A stretch of 64,000 nt of DNA, taken from positions 1 through 64,000 of the forward strand of contig NZ_JAAOEO010000021.1 in assembly GCF_011393025.1 (NCBI RefSeq), read 5' to 3'. Both the position numbers and the translations under genes were made by a program. The notes under the pieces are model-generated. The model saw only the letters and a program-made list of their open reading frames with translations. It made no database searches and was not told the DNA's origin. This DNA comes from Neobacillus terrae. GTDB lineage: Bacteria > Bacillota > Bacilli > Bacillales > Cytobacillaceae. Of this stretch, positions 17,534 to 26,672 are shown in pieces; position 1 is the first letter of the stretch, and each line of letters opens with the position of its first letter.

Positions 17534-18460
17534 ATGAAGGTAGTAGACAATATCGCTGATTTAATTGGCGAAACCCCCCTCCTAAAACTAAACCGTCTTG
17601 TACCCGAAAACGGTGCAGCAGTTTATTTAAAGCTTGAATATTTTAATCCAAGCAGAAGTGTTAAAGACAGAGCAGCCTTTAATATGATCATAGAGGCAGA
17701 AAAAGCAGGCCTTTTGAAAAAGGGCGCAACAATCATTGAGCCTACCAGTGGCAATACAGGAATTGGACTGGCTATGAACGCAGCGGCCAGAGGCTACAAG
17801 GCCATCCTGGTTATGCCTGATACTATGACATTGGAACGAATTAATTTATTAAAGGCATATGGTGCTGAGGTAGTTTTAACACCTGGAGATGAGAAAATGC
17901 CAGGTTCAATTAAGAAGGCACAGGAGCTTGTGGAACAAATCGAAAATAGTTTTATGCCGATGCAATTTGAAAACGAAGCAAATCCTGAAGCACACAGAAA
18001 GTCAACTGCTCTTGAAATCATAGAGGCAATGAAAGAGATTAATCATCCATTGGGAGCATTTGTTGCGACCGCTGGGACCGGCGGCACTATAACTGGTACT
18101 GGGGAAGTTCTTAAGGAGCATTATAAGGATATCACCATACATGTTGTAGAACCTAAAGGATCTCCAGTTCTATCTGGCGGTAAACCTGGAAGACATAAAT
18201 TAGTTGGCACTAGCCCAGGATTTATTCCTGAAATTCTAAATCAGAAAGTCTATGATGAAATCCATCAAATTAGTGATGAAGACGCTTATGAAACAGTTCG
18301 CCGCCTTGCGAGAGAAGAAGGCATTCTTGTGGGACCATCTTCCGGCGGTGCCTGCTTTGCAGCTCTTGAAGTCGCAAAACGCCTCTCACCGGATCAGGCA
18401 GTGGTATGTATTGCCTGTGATACAGGTGAGAGATACCTGTCAAGTGATCTATTCAGATAG
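17534..18460 (+). CDS. ytkP: Cysteine synthase-family PLP enzyme YtkP
   Basis: A 308-residue fold-type II PLP enzyme of the O-acetylserine sulfhydrylase/CysK family. The PLP lysine lies in SRSVKDRAAF (K44). The substrate loop is PTSGNTGIGLA and the phosphate-binding loop TAGTGGTITGTG. This matches B. subtilis YtkP, a paralogue of CysK whose exact physiological substrate is unclear. No T-box or S-box precedes it. A good AAGGAAG site precedes the ATG, and the gene ends in its own terminator. Confidence 0.88.
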   Translation: MKVVDNIADLIGETPLLKLNRLVPENGAAVYLKLEYFNPSRSVKDRAAFNMIIEAEKAGLLKKGATIIEPTSGNTGIGLAMNAAARGYKAILVMPDTMTLERINLLKAYGAEVVLTPGDEKMPGSIKKAQELVEQIENSFMPMQFENEANPEAHRKSTALEIIEAMKEINHPLGAFVATAGTGGTITGTGEVLKEHYKDITIHVVEPKGSPVLSGGKPGRHKLVGTSPGFIPEILNQKVYDEIHQISDEDAYETVRRLAREEGILVGPSSGGACFAALEVAKRLSPDQAVVCIACDTGERYLSSDLFR

Positions 18461-18476
18461 GAATATTTCTTTAAGT

Positions 18477-18513
18477 AAAGAAGCATGCTTCGAAAGAAAC
18501 ACGCTTCTTTTTG
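18477..18513 (+). terminator. Intrinsic terminator after ytkP
   Basis: AAAGAAGC / GCTTCTTT arms with an 18-base loop and trailing TTTTTG. It may also serve the convergent dat gene on the other strand. Confidence 0.8.
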
Positions 18514-18546
18514 TTCTTAAATTTCCTGCTCTATGCATTTTGTTTT

Positions 18547-19413
18547 TTAAACAGAATATACAAGCTCCCCGCATTGCTTTTCTATTTCAGCAGTAAATAG
18601 CTTCTGCAGCCTTTGTGTTACAGAGCCAGGAACACCCTTGTTGACCCCCTTGCCGTCAATTTCGCAAACCGGCATAACTTCTGAGGTTGTACTTGTCATG
18701 ATTACCTCATCTGCATGCAGCATCTCATCAATTGTAAAAGTACATTCTTCAAAAGGAATATTATTATTTACACAAATTTGTTCCAGCTGCTTTCTGGTAA
18801 TCCCATTTAAAATGAGGTTGTCTGCAGGATGGGTAAGTACTTTTCCCTCTTTAACAATTAGTATATTCGAGGAACTTCCCTCTGTAACAGTCTCTCCCCT
18901 ATGCTGAATAGCCTCAAAACAGCCAGCTTCCACTGCCTTTTGTTTGGCCAGCAAATTTCCAAGCAAATTAAGACTTTTTATATCGCATCGAAGCCAGCGA
19001 ATATCTTCCATTAGCATTGCCTTAACTCCGGATTGCATATTTTTTTCGGGGCGGGCCATTTCTCTTGTATAGGCTACTAATGTAGGTTTTGTCTCCGCAG
19101 CCGGAAAGGCATGGTTCCGAGGAGAAATTCCTCGTGACATCTGCATGTAAACAATTCCTAATTCAAGACTATTTTTTTCAACTAGCTGCTGAAGGAGAGC
19201 TGTTAATTCTCCAATAGAATAAGAAACCTTCATCCCAATATTTTCAGCACTTCTTTGGAACCTTTCTAGATGTTCCGCAGCTGTAAACATTTTTCCGTTA
19301 TATACCCGAATAACTTCATAAATACCATCCCCGAATTGATACCCACGGTCTTCCACATCGATACTTGCATCTTTTCTGTCAATTAATTCCCCATTGAGTA
19401 TTACAGTTTCCAT
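18547..19413 (-). CDS. dat: D-amino-acid transaminase
   Basis: A 288-residue fold-type IV PLP aminotransferase interconverting D-alanine and alpha-keto acids with D-glutamate, which feeds peptidoglycan synthesis. The N-terminal EDRGYQFGDGIYEV motif is diagnostic. The PLP lysine is K146 in DIKSLNLLGN, matching the position known from thermophilic Bacillus D-AAT. The phosphate-binding TEGSSSN motif follows. Closely related branched-chain enzymes differ in the RGYQFGDG segment, so the D-specific call is good. It precedes pepV on the same strand with about 70 bases between them. Confidence 0.94.
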   Translation of the reverse strand: METVILNGELIDRKDASIDVEDRGYQFGDGIYEVIRVYNGKMFTAAEHLERFQRSAENIGMKVSYSIGELTALLQQLVEKNSLELGIVYMQMSRGISPRNHAFPAAETKPTLVAYTREMARPEKNMQSGVKAMLMEDIRWLRCDIKSLNLLGNLLAKQKAVEAGCFEAIQHRGETVTEGSSSNILIVKEGKVLTHPADNLILNGITRKQLEQICVNNNIPFEECTFTIDEMLHADEVIMTSTTSEVMPVCEIDGKGVNKGVPGSVTQRLQKLFTAEIEKQCGELVYSV

Positions 19414-19483
19414 CTGGTATTCTCCCCTCGTTTACTTGCAAATCGCTGCAACGAACAGCAGCCGTATTTTTTAAAAAGATCAC

Positions 19484-20905
19484 TTATTCATTAGAAGCTA
19501 GTTCAAAAATGGCCTCCGCATAAATCGCTGTAGCCCTCAGTAAATCCTCAATATAAATATACTCATCTTTTTGGTGTGCAATATCTGGACGCCCTGGAAA
19601 CAAAGGACCAAAAGCCACTCCTGATTTTAAAGAACGGGCATAGGTTCCACCACCAATGGCAATAAGTTCTGCTTTATCACCGGTTTGCTCCTCATAGACC
19701 TTTTTTAAAGTCTGGATTAAAAAGTCATTTTCATCAACATAGTGAGGCTTGGAATCAGAAAAATTATCTATATGAAAATTCTCATTTACTATTAAATTTT
19801 CCAATACAGCTTTTGTGTCCTCCATCTTGCTTGTTACAGGATAACGAAGGTTTAACCCTATTCTTCCTCCGTTTTCCTTTGAATAAGATATCTTTCCGGC
19901 ATTAATAGTAAGGTCACCTGAAACCTCGTCACTATAGGCTACTCCCAGATTAACTCCTCTTGAATCATTCACAAAATACTTAGACAGAAATTTGAAATAA
20001 TGAGCTGCATTTGTATCTGTGTTTAGTTGGGAAAGAAATTCACCTAAGTAAAGTCCTGCATTTTTCCCGTTGTTTGGTTCCATGCCGTGTGCCGAAACTC
20101 CTTTTACTTCCAAAACTAATACCCCATTATCAACATGGCATTGCTTTTCTAATCCTGCCTGTTTCATAAAATCCTCAAATCGCTGTATTACTTCATTTTG
20201 TTCCTGATGAACGATTAATGAGGCGGTAGCAAAATCAGGAACCATATTATATCTCCGTCCTGATGCAAATTGAAGAACCTCAATTCTAGCCTCTTCCGCA
20301 GGTACATTTTGTTTATTCTGAACAAGGTCAAAATCCGATATTCCCTTCTCTGCATTAATAATAGGGAAATCCGCATCAGGGGCAAAACCAAGTGTTGGCA
20401 TTTCCTCATTTTCAAAGTAGTGGTCCACACATCGCCAATTACTTTCTTCATCAGTGCCAACAATCATGCGTACACGTTTTTTCAAAGGAAGTCCAAGTTC
20501 TTTTACTATTTTCATTGCATAATATGCAGCCATTGTAGGACCTTTATCATCTAGTGCTCCCCTTGCAAAAATTTTCCCGTCTCGTATTTCTGCATCAAAA
20601 GGGCCGCTAGTCCAGCCATCACCTTCAGGAACCACATCGACATGGCAAAGAATGCCTAGCAGTTCCTTACCCTGTCCAAATTCAAGATGACCCGCCAAAT
20701 TACCAACATTCTTGGAAATAAAGCCATCCTTTTCACCCAGGTTAAGCATAAAATCCAGAGCCTCTTTTACTCCCTTTCCGAGGGGAGCATCTGACAGTGA
20801 ATTTTCCTCGTCCAAAAGGCTCCTGATATGCAAGAGTTTCTGGGTGTCCTTAATAAGCTCTTCTTTTCTTTTTTCTACTTCATTCATCCAATTAATATTT
20901 GCCAT
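19484..20905 (-). CDS. pepV: Dipeptidase PepV (M20 family)
   Basis: Di-zinc dipeptidase of the M20/PepV family, 473 residues, cytoplasmic. Visible metal and catalytic segments are LCHVDVVPEGDGW, RGALDDKGP, GTDEESNW and PDADFP, with a final HQKDEY histidine. It cleaves dipeptides with broad specificity. AAGGAGGA lies immediately before the ATG. It is followed by dat on the same strand; both act on amino acids and may be co-transcribed. Confidence 0.95.
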   Translation of the reverse strand: MANINWMNEVEKRKEELIKDTQKLLHIRSLLDEENSLSDAPLGKGVKEALDFMLNLGEKDGFISKNVGNLAGHLEFGQGKELLGILCHVDVVPEGDGWTSGPFDAEIRDGKIFARGALDDKGPTMAAYYAMKIVKELGLPLKKRVRMIVGTDEESNWRCVDHYFENEEMPTLGFAPDADFPIINAEKGISDFDLVQNKQNVPAEEARIEVLQFASGRRYNMVPDFATASLIVHQEQNEVIQRFEDFMKQAGLEKQCHVDNGVLVLEVKGVSAHGMEPNNGKNAGLYLGEFLSQLNTDTNAAHYFKFLSKYFVNDSRGVNLGVAYSDEVSGDLTINAGKISYSKENGGRIGLNLRYPVTSKMEDTKAVLENLIVNENFHIDNFSDSKPHYVDENDFLIQTLKKVYEEQTGDKAELIAIGGGTYARSLKSGVAFGPLFPGRPDIAHQKDEYIYIEDLLRATAIYAEAIFELASNE

Positions 20906-20921
20906 GATGTATCCTCCTTAA

Positions 20922-21430
20922 AAGTCCCATTCCCTGTTCATTATGTATTCTCTTCCCCAAATAGTCTGCCAGGCTTGAACTAATCTTACAATTTTTCAGG
21001 AAAAAACGAAATTATTTTAGCTAATCGGCTTTGTAAAAATATGTTCTCCATATTTATTTCCCCTATCCCTGGGACCAATTAAATAAAAATCAATTATTCT
21101 TCTAAAAAAGCAAAAAAGTAATCATAATATTCACACATCTTTTTATAAAATATAATATACAACAAGAGAGGGGAGAAGCAAAAGTTAGGGGTTTTTAGTT
21201 TTTCATAGTGTTAATATTTTGTTAATTCAAACTTAATTGTAGCAATCCCAAAGGAAGAGAGTTAGAATAAGGTTAGATGTATGACATCTGAGTATGCACT
21301 ACAACCATCCAAAAAGGAGTTGTTTGCGGAAAAGAATTACATAGTAACTTCATAAGAGTCCAGTACTTCAGCACAGCTGTCAATCGCAGGAATTTGCCAT
21401 GGGTTTGAAAAAAGGATAGGGAGTGGTTTT
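20922..21430. other. Intergenic region between divergent pepV and ytzE
   Basis: About 510 bases without a convincing gene. A possible promoter for ytzE is TTCACA, 17 bases, then TAATAT near 21130-21160. If used, it would give a leader of over 250 bases. AAAAAGGAG is followed by a 10-codon frame from TTG at 21318. No riboswitch motif is recognised. Confidence 0.4.
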
Positions 21431-21652
21431 TTGAAACCTTCGACTAACCGGATGTTAAACCGTATCAAATGCATCTACATGTTTATTTGTAAGAATGGAA
21501 CAGTTTCCACACAGCAGCTTGTAGAGGAATTTGGTATCACTCCTCGAACCATTCAGAGAGACTTAAATGTCCTAGCCTATAATGACCTTGTCATTAGTCC
21601 CAGCAGGGGAAAATGGACAACAACCCAGAAAAAAGTGAAAATGACATCGTAA
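21431..21652 (+). CDS. ytzE: DeoR-type HTH regulator YtzE
   Basis: A 73-residue DNA-binding protein consisting only of a DeoR-type winged helix. The recognition helix region is QQLVEEFGITPRTIQRDLNVLAYNDLV, described here by residues about 29-55. The C-terminal sugar-binding domain of full DeoR proteins is absent, as in B. subtilis YtzE. Target genes are unknown. The start is TTG at 21431 with GGGAG upstream; an ATG at 21452 is an alternative. A B-type repeat lies directly after the stop. Confidence 0.88.
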   Translation: MKPSTNRMLNRIKCIYMFICKNGTVSTQQLVEEFGITPRTIQRDLNVLAYNDLVISPSRGKWTTTQKKVKMTS

Positions 21653-21665
21653 AATATATTAGATG

Positions 21666-21956
21666 AACAAAAGGCGCAAGCGCCCTGTTCAGATGATGAA
21701 AGGCTAAATACGCCACGTCCTGTGGCAACGCCTTTCTGACCCACGTCCTGTGGGCCTCCAACAGGCATAAGACGAATCACGTAGTCATCCTCGGAAAAGC
21801 TTAAAGCTTTTCCTTAGTGCGATGCGGATGCTTCCGAAGCGTTTCTTGTCCTGATTTCTGAAGTGATTTGGCTTATGATCCCGAGGTGCGGGGCGCTTGA
21901 GCTAGATTACAATAACCTAGTTCGGAGTTTTCCACAAGGTAAAAATCTATAATTTT
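21666..21956. repeat. Interspersed intergenic repeat, B-type copy 1
   Basis: A 290-base element nearly identical to 59241-59530. It opens AACAAAAGGCGCAAGCGCCC and closes GAGCTAGATTACAATAACC then AAATCTATAATT. Internal hairpins include CCACGTCCTGTGG, CCCACGTCCTGTGGG and GGAAAAGC / GCTTTTCC. It lies between ytzE and the terminator at 22007. Frames inside it are not genes. Confidence 0.9.
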
Positions 21957-22006
21957 CTTAACGAGGAAAAAGAAAAAATCGCCGAAAATGGGGATTTCAG
22001 ATTGTA

Positions 22007-22055
22007 GACAAAATGTCTCGAGAGATGCTTTCTCGAGACATTTTGTCATTTTTTT
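22007..22055 (+). terminator. Strong intrinsic terminator (17-bp stem)
   Basis: A perfect 17-bp stem (22007-22023 with 22031-22047), 7-base loop and a run of seven T. It is probably the ytzE terminator, displaced from the gene by the inserted repeat. The following 22056-22310 stretch shows only a degenerate CTCAGGCGCCCTCGGCTTC vestige and no gene. Confidence 0.9.
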
Positions 22056-22311
22056 AATCTGAATGCAGAAAAAAGGTGAATCTTCGCTCAGGCGCCCTCG
22101 GCTTCAATCAATTCGTTGAATGAGCCTTTTTAAGATTTTTGCTTTCTTTGCATTGACTGTTCCTGCTCATTGATCTTGTTTTTAGTCCTCAATGTTCTTT
22201 CGACCTTAGAGATAATTTTACTTGATAGTAGTGAAGGGGGGCTACTCCTGAGGGAACAGCGGCTCAACCCCGCCCGCGGAAATCTACCTAAACTGTTCAA
22301 CTATATTTATA

Positions 22312-22364
22312 GAGAAAAAAAAGACTGTAGACAAACTCGAAATTCTTCGAGTTTGTCTACAGTC
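22312..22364 (-). terminator. Strong intrinsic terminator after the pseudouridine synthase gene
   Basis: A perfect 19-bp stem (22323-22341 with 22346-22364), 4-base loop and minus-strand TTTTTTTT. It shares the TGTAGACAAA core with the terminator at 22007. Confidence 0.95.
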
Positions 22365-22385
22365 GCCCCGGATGAGCGATTTATC

Positions 22386-23105
22386 TTATTTAGCCTGGTA
22401 TCCTTTAAGCATTTGTACTTCTTCATCCGTTAATTCTCTGTACTCACCCAATTCGAGGGTTTCATCGAGCAAAAGCGGACCCATTGAGAGCCTTTTTAGA
22501 TAGACAACTCTTTTGCCAACTGCTTCAAACATACGTTTTACCTGATGAAATTTCCCCTCAGTGATCGTCAATTCGATGTCTGATGTAATTCCTGATTTTA
22601 AAATTTTTAATTCACCTGGCTTTGTTAAATAACCATCTTCCAGGGTCACGCCTTTTTTAAAAGCATCAATATCACGCTCTGTTACTTCTCCTTCTATAAC
22701 CGCAAAATAGGTTTTAGGGACATGTTTTTTTGGAGAAAGCAGGCGATGGGAAAGCTGTCCATCATTCGTGATTACCAAAAGTCCCTCTGTATCTTTATCA
22801 AGTCGTCCTACGGGAAATGGATTGTAAACCTGATCTTCAATCTGAAGTAAATCTATTACTGTTTCATCTCTCGTATCTTCTGTAGCTGAGAGAACACCAG
22901 GAGGCTTGTTCATCATCAAATAAACAAACTCTCTGTACTCTATTCGTTCCCCATTCAGCGTAACGATTTCATTGACAGGATCAACATGCATTTTAGCATC
23001 CTTTACAACAGTATCATTTACTTTGACAGACCCGCTCTTTAAAAGCTGTTTCACTTCTTTACGGCTGCCAAAGCCAAGGTTTGAGAGCAATTTATCCAGC
23101 CTCAT
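22386..23105 (-). CDS. ytzG: 16S rRNA pseudouridine synthase, RsuA/YtzG type
   Basis: A 239-residue RsuA/RluB-family enzyme that isomerises uridine in rRNA. The N-terminal S4 RNA-binding domain (about 1-60) opens MRLDKLLSNLGFGSRKEV. The catalytic aspartate lies in GRLDKDTEGLL (about residues 104-114), and the C-terminal motif is EGKFHQVKRMF. By family it most likely makes pseudouridine at the RsuA 16S site; I cannot verify the target base. It starts 23 bases from the murJ stop on the same strand, so it is probably translated from the murJ transcript. Confidence 0.92.
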   Translation of the reverse strand: MRLDKLLSNLGFGSRKEVKQLLKSGSVKVNDTVVKDAKMHVDPVNEIVTLNGERIEYREFVYLMMNKPPGVLSATEDTRDETVIDLLQIEDQVYNPFPVGRLDKDTEGLLVITNDGQLSHRLLSPKKHVPKTYFAVIEGEVTERDIDAFKKGVTLEDGYLTKPGELKILKSGITSDIELTITEGKFHQVKRMFEAVGKRVVYLKRLSMGPLLLDETLELGEYRELTDEEVQMLKGYQAK

Positions 23106-23128
23106 TTATATCCCCTCACTCGAAATAG

Positions 23129-24745
23129 TTAAATAGGAAGGCGCAATTTTTTCTTAATCCGTTCTACCCTGTCACCAAACAAAAGATTTATCAGTTTTGT
23201 TTTAAAGCTGAGGTATAAATAAATCACAGCTCCAACCATTGCGCAAATAATGATAATTAAGATGGATTGCATGGCGGATGCAGGCGACAAGAAAAGCAAT
23301 AGAACTTTATATACCATAAATGTTCCAGCCCACATCAATGCAGAGATACCCAAAATCAAAACAGTTCTCCTTATCACAAGACGGAAAGGATATCCAGAAT
23401 AAGTTTTTATTACATAAAGGTTGATAATAATTGCTGCCAGATATCCTATAGAGGTGGAAAGTATAGCCCCCTGTGTTTGCATTAATTTAATAAGCGGAAT
23501 GTTAAGGCTAAGCTTTAACAATAACCCTACAAGCAAACTGAGAATCGTAAACCGTTGTTCATTTATTCCCTGCAAAATGGCTGCTGTTACCGAATAAAGG
23601 GCAAATAAAATGGCTACAGGAGCATAGGCACGCAAAACTTCACTTCCTGCCGGAAGATATTCATAAAAGACGGTATATACTGGGTCAGCCAATAGGGAAA
23701 GGCCGACAGCAGCAGGAACAGTCAGATACAGCAAAACCTGAAAAGCCTGGTTCAATTGGGAAACTAAGCTATTGCGGTCATTTTCAATAAACGCTTTTGT
23801 AATGCTTGGCACTAGTGTCAGCGAAAAAGCGGTTGCCAGAGAAACCGGAATAATAACAAGCTTATGGGATTCAAAGTTAAGAATTGAGAACGCATCCTTT
23901 GCTTGTTTAGCAAGACCAATCTGGTCAAATGCCCTGCTGAAGGTCATTTGGTCAATGGCCTGAAAAAGCGGATTGGCAATCCCTACAAAAACAAAGGGTG
24001 CCGCATAAACCACTATCTCTTTATAAATTTGGCCCAATGAAATATTAATAGTTCCTTTATCATGGAGAAGCAATTCATCCAGATACGGCTTCCGTTTATA
24101 CCAGTACCAAAACAGGATAGCAAGGCTTCCGATTGCCCCAATAAACGCCGCAAAGGTTGCTACGCTGACAGCTGTTACGAGACTTCCATGTAAAACCTTT
24201 AAAACAATATAAGCACCGAGCAGGGTAAACAAGACACGGACAATCTGTTCCACAACCTGGGAGACAGCTGATGGCCCCATGGACTGATGTCCCTGAAAGA
24301 AGCCGCGTATTAGGCTCATAAACGGAACAACAATTAGCGCAAAGCTTACAGCTCTCGTTACTGTCACTACTTCTTTTAGGCTTTGGGCATCAGCATTTTC
24401 TGATAAACTTATTTTGGCTATCAGAGGTGAGGCTATATACAAAATTAAAAAGGCAATAATTCCCGATGTTAGCATAACAACCAGGCCAGACTTAAAAAGC
24501 TTCCGGCCAACAGCATACTCTTCCATTGCATTATATTTAGAAATAAACTTTGAAACAGCAAGCGGGACCCCTGCTGTGGCAATACTTATAAAAATGGTAT
24601 ATGGAACATACGAGTACTGGTAAAGCGCTGTTCCATCCGAACCCACAATTTTATAGAACGGCAGCACATAAACTAAACCCAGTACCTTTGAAAGAATTGT
24701 GCCAATTGTTAATATAAACGTTCCTCTTAAAAGCTTTGATGACAT
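23129..24745 (-). CDS. murJ: Lipid II flippase MurJ (YtgP, MOP/MVF superfamily)
   Basis: A 538-residue polytopic membrane protein of the MOP exporter superfamily with about 14 hydrophobic segments. It matches B. subtilis YtgP, which moves lipid II across the membrane. The N-terminal KLLRGTFILTIGTILSKVLG segment is typical. The start at 24745 is chosen because GGAAGGG precedes it; six further codons upstream are in frame. The rRNA pseudouridine synthase follows after 23 bases. Other Bacillus MOP proteins include spore polysaccharide transporters, so the MurJ role is strong but inferred. Confidence 0.9.
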   Translation of the reverse strand: MSSKLLRGTFILTIGTILSKVLGLVYVLPFYKIVGSDGTALYQYSYVPYTIFISIATAGVPLAVSKFISKYNAMEEYAVGRKLFKSGLVVMLTSGIIAFLILYIASPLIAKISLSENADAQSLKEVVTVTRAVSFALIVVPFMSLIRGFFQGHQSMGPSAVSQVVEQIVRVLFTLLGAYIVLKVLHGSLVTAVSVATFAAFIGAIGSLAILFWYWYKRKPYLDELLLHDKGTINISLGQIYKEIVVYAAPFVFVGIANPLFQAIDQMTFSRAFDQIGLAKQAKDAFSILNFESHKLVIIPVSLATAFSLTLVPSITKAFIENDRNSLVSQLNQAFQVLLYLTVPAAVGLSLLADPVYTVFYEYLPAGSEVLRAYAPVAILFALYSVTAAILQGINEQRFTILSLLVGLLLKLSLNIPLIKLMQTQGAILSTSIGYLAAIIINLYVIKTYSGYPFRLVIRRTVLILGISALMWAGTFMVYKVLLLFLSPASAMQSILIIIICAMVGAVIYLYLSFKTKLINLLFGDRVERIKKKLRLPI

Positions 24746-25004
24746 ATAATCCCTTCCTGCCAATAATAGATATAATTACGAGTTTCGACTTTTTTTGCAC
24801 ACTATGTGTAGTTTACTCTTCTTTTCCCCTCTCCGCTACTAACAACCCTAAATAATTCACCTTTTCAGTTTCCTTTTAACTCTGCCTGGAAATGTTTATA
24901 ATAGGAAAAGCGCAATGGCCCAGCGATGAAGCTGGGTGTAATTAAAGTTTAAATATTAAGACTTCCATATATTGCACAAATAATTAATGAAGTTGGTGAC
25001 GGAA

Positions 25005-26273
25005 ATGGAGTTTGATGTAGTAGTAATCGGAGGAGGCCCTTCCGGGTTAATGGCGTCGATTGCAGCGGGAGAAGGCGGAGCAAAAGTTCTGCTTATTGAT
25101 AAAGGGGACAAACTGGGGAGAAAACTTGCGATTTCCGGCGGCGGACGATGCAATGTAACAAACCGTCTCCCTGTTGATGAGATTGTAAAGCACCTCCCTG
25201 GAAACGGTAAGTTTTTATATAGTGCATTTTCCATTTTTAATAATGAAGATATTATAAAATTTTTTGAGAACCTGGGAATTGCATTAAAAGAAGAGGACCA
25301 CGGAAGAATGTTTCCTGCCTCCGATAAGGCACAATCTGTAGTAGATGCATTGATCAGGAGAATTGAACAGCTAAAGATTAAGGTTTGGACAAACTCACCT
25401 GTTAAGGATGTTTTTTATGAAAACGGACGGACCTCTGGAGTTCTTCTAAAAAATGGTGAGAAAATTATAGCAAAGTCTATAGTGATTGCAGTTGGAGGTA
25501 AATCTGTTCCCCATACTGGTTCTACAGGAGATGGGTATGCCTGGGCTGAAAAGGCTGGGCATACTATAACAGATCTTTTCCCAACGGAGGTTCCTGTCAC
25601 ATCGAATGAACCTTTTATTAAAACCAAGATCCTCCAGGGACTTTCTCTTCGTGGTGTTGGATTAAGTGTACTAAACCCAAAAGGAAAACCATTGATTACT
25701 CATCGCATGGATATGATTTTTACGCATTTTGGCGTAAGTGGTCCGGCAGTTCTAAGATGCAGCCAGTTTGTTGTAAAAGCTCTAAAAAAGTGGAACCTCA
25801 AAGAAACAGCCATGAGTCTTGATGCCCTGCCTGACAGGACCGAGGAATCAATTTTTCAGGAGATTGTCAAAACGGTTAAAGAGGATCCTAAAAAAAGCAT
25901 AAAAAACAGCTTAAAAGGATTGATTCCGGAGCGATATTTATTGTTTCTTCTTGAGCGGAATGGAATAGACCCTTCAGCACAGGGAAATACCATCAGTAAT
26001 GATAAATTTCGATCCTTTTCAAAAGACTGTAAGCAGTTCACTTTCATGGTGAATGGTACACTTCCGCTTGAAAAAGCATTTGTTACTGGTGGAGGAGTAT
26101 CCATAAAAGAGGTTGAACCTCAAACTATGGGTTCCAGAATAATGGACGGATTATTTTTCTGCGGTGAAATATTGGATATTCACGGCTATACAGGAGGTTA
26201 TAACATTACAGCGGCTCTAGTTACCGGAAGGCTGGCTGGAATGAATGCAGCAAAATCTGCACGGAATTCCTAA
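25005..26273 (+). CDS. ytfP: NAD(P)/FAD-dependent oxidoreductase YtfP (HI0933 family)
   Basis: A 422-residue flavoprotein of the HI0933/BaiN-like family. The dinucleotide fold VVVIGGGPSGLMASIAAGE opens the protein. A conserved GRKLAISGGGRCNVTN segment and a C-terminal TGGGV...GYTGGYNITAAL FAD-binding region follow. The enzymatic reaction is unknown. The ATG at 25005 is preferred: the alternative at 24987 has no ribosome binding site and adds six residues before the beta strand. It diverges from murJ. Confidence 0.9.
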   Translation: MEFDVVVIGGGPSGLMASIAAGEGGAKVLLIDKGDKLGRKLAISGGGRCNVTNRLPVDEIVKHLPGNGKFLYSAFSIFNNEDIIKFFENLGIALKEEDHGRMFPASDKAQSVVDALIRRIEQLKIKVWTNSPVKDVFYENGRTSGVLLKNGEKIIAKSIVIAVGGKSVPHTGSTGDGYAWAEKAGHTITDLFPTEVPVTSNEPFIKTKILQGLSLRGVGLSVLNPKGKPLITHRMDMIFTHFGVSGPAVLRCSQFVVKALKKWNLKETAMSLDALPDRTEESIFQEIVKTVKEDPKKSIKNSLKGLIPERYLLFLLERNGIDPSAQGNTISNDKFRSFSKDCKQFTFMVNGTLPLEKAFVTGGGVSIKEVEPQTMGSRIMDGLFFCGEILDIHGYTGGYNITAALVTGRLAGMNAAKSARNS

Positions 26274-26282
26274 AGCCTAAAA

Positions 26283-26313
26283 ACAATAGGGCCTGATAAG
26301 TGGGATCAGGCCC
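26283..26313 (-). terminator. Intrinsic terminator after cse60 (possibly bidirectional)
   Basis: GGGCCTGAT (26289-26297) and ATCAGGCCC (26305-26313) with a 7-base loop; the minus strand continues TATTGTTTTT. The stem overlaps the cse60 stop codon and follows ytfP by about 15 bases, so it may serve both. Confidence 0.75.
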
Positions 26314-26491
26314 TGTAAATAATCATGGCAGAGAAACAATAAATTTGTTCTTCCTCTTCTTCCTCTGGGATAGCAGCAACATTGTATTTGATATCAACCA
26401 ATTTCTTTTCATCTATTCCTTTTAAAAAATAGTTCATATCCCGCTCCAAATCCTTCTCATGTTCCTTATCAAAAAGCTTAACCTGTATCAA
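26306..26491 (-). CDS. cse60: Sporulation protein Cse60-like
   Basis: A 61-residue protein beginning IQVKLFDKEHEKDLERDM and ending IYCFSAMIIYRA after a run of glutamates. It resembles the small sporulation-specific Cse60 (YteV) of B. subtilis, whose function is unknown. The preferred start is TTG at 26491 with AAAGGGTGAGG just upstream. GTG at 26500 is in frame but overlaps that site. The naming rests on memory of the family and synteny, so it is moderate. Confidence 0.65.
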   Translation of the reverse strand: MIQVKLFDKEHEKDLERDMNYFLKGIDEKKLVDIKYNVAAIPEEEEEEQIYCFSAMIIYRA

Positions 26492-26613
26492 AGTCCTCAC
26501 CCTTTCCTTTTTTCTATCATTCTATCCATATTTTAAAATTTTTATAAGAAAATGCATGTTTAAAAATAAGTTCGGGATAATTGGGTATAAGAGAAAAAGG
26601 GAGATGAAATAAT

Positions 26614-26655
26614 ATGCCCTTACTTAAAAAGGTTCGATTATCCCTGCAATTTTAG
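26614..26655 (+). CDS. Possible 13-residue leader ORF upstream of the CDF gene
   Basis: ATG at 26614 with GGGAG ten bases upstream encodes MPLLKKVRLSLQF and stops 17 bases before the CDF start. It could be a translational leader or an accident of an A-rich region. No regulatory codon run is visible. Confidence 0.3.
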   Translation: MPLLKKVRLSLQF

Positions 26656-26672
26656 ACGAAAGAAGGGAAAAA

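Noticed and set aside
21577..21780. Minus-strand frame sharing MPVGGPQDVGQ peptide with one near 59280-59510
   Set aside because: The shared peptide comes from the duplicated B-type intergenic repeat; no ribosome binding site, and the frames are not otherwise alike.
22056..22310. Second full repeat copy after the ytzE terminator
   Set aside because: Only a short CTCAGGCGCCCTCGGCTTC vestige is present; not enough to call a copy.
24904..24950. Repeat copy between murJ and ytfP
   Set aside because: Only a GGAAAAGCGCAATGGCCCAG-like start; the rest does not match the family.
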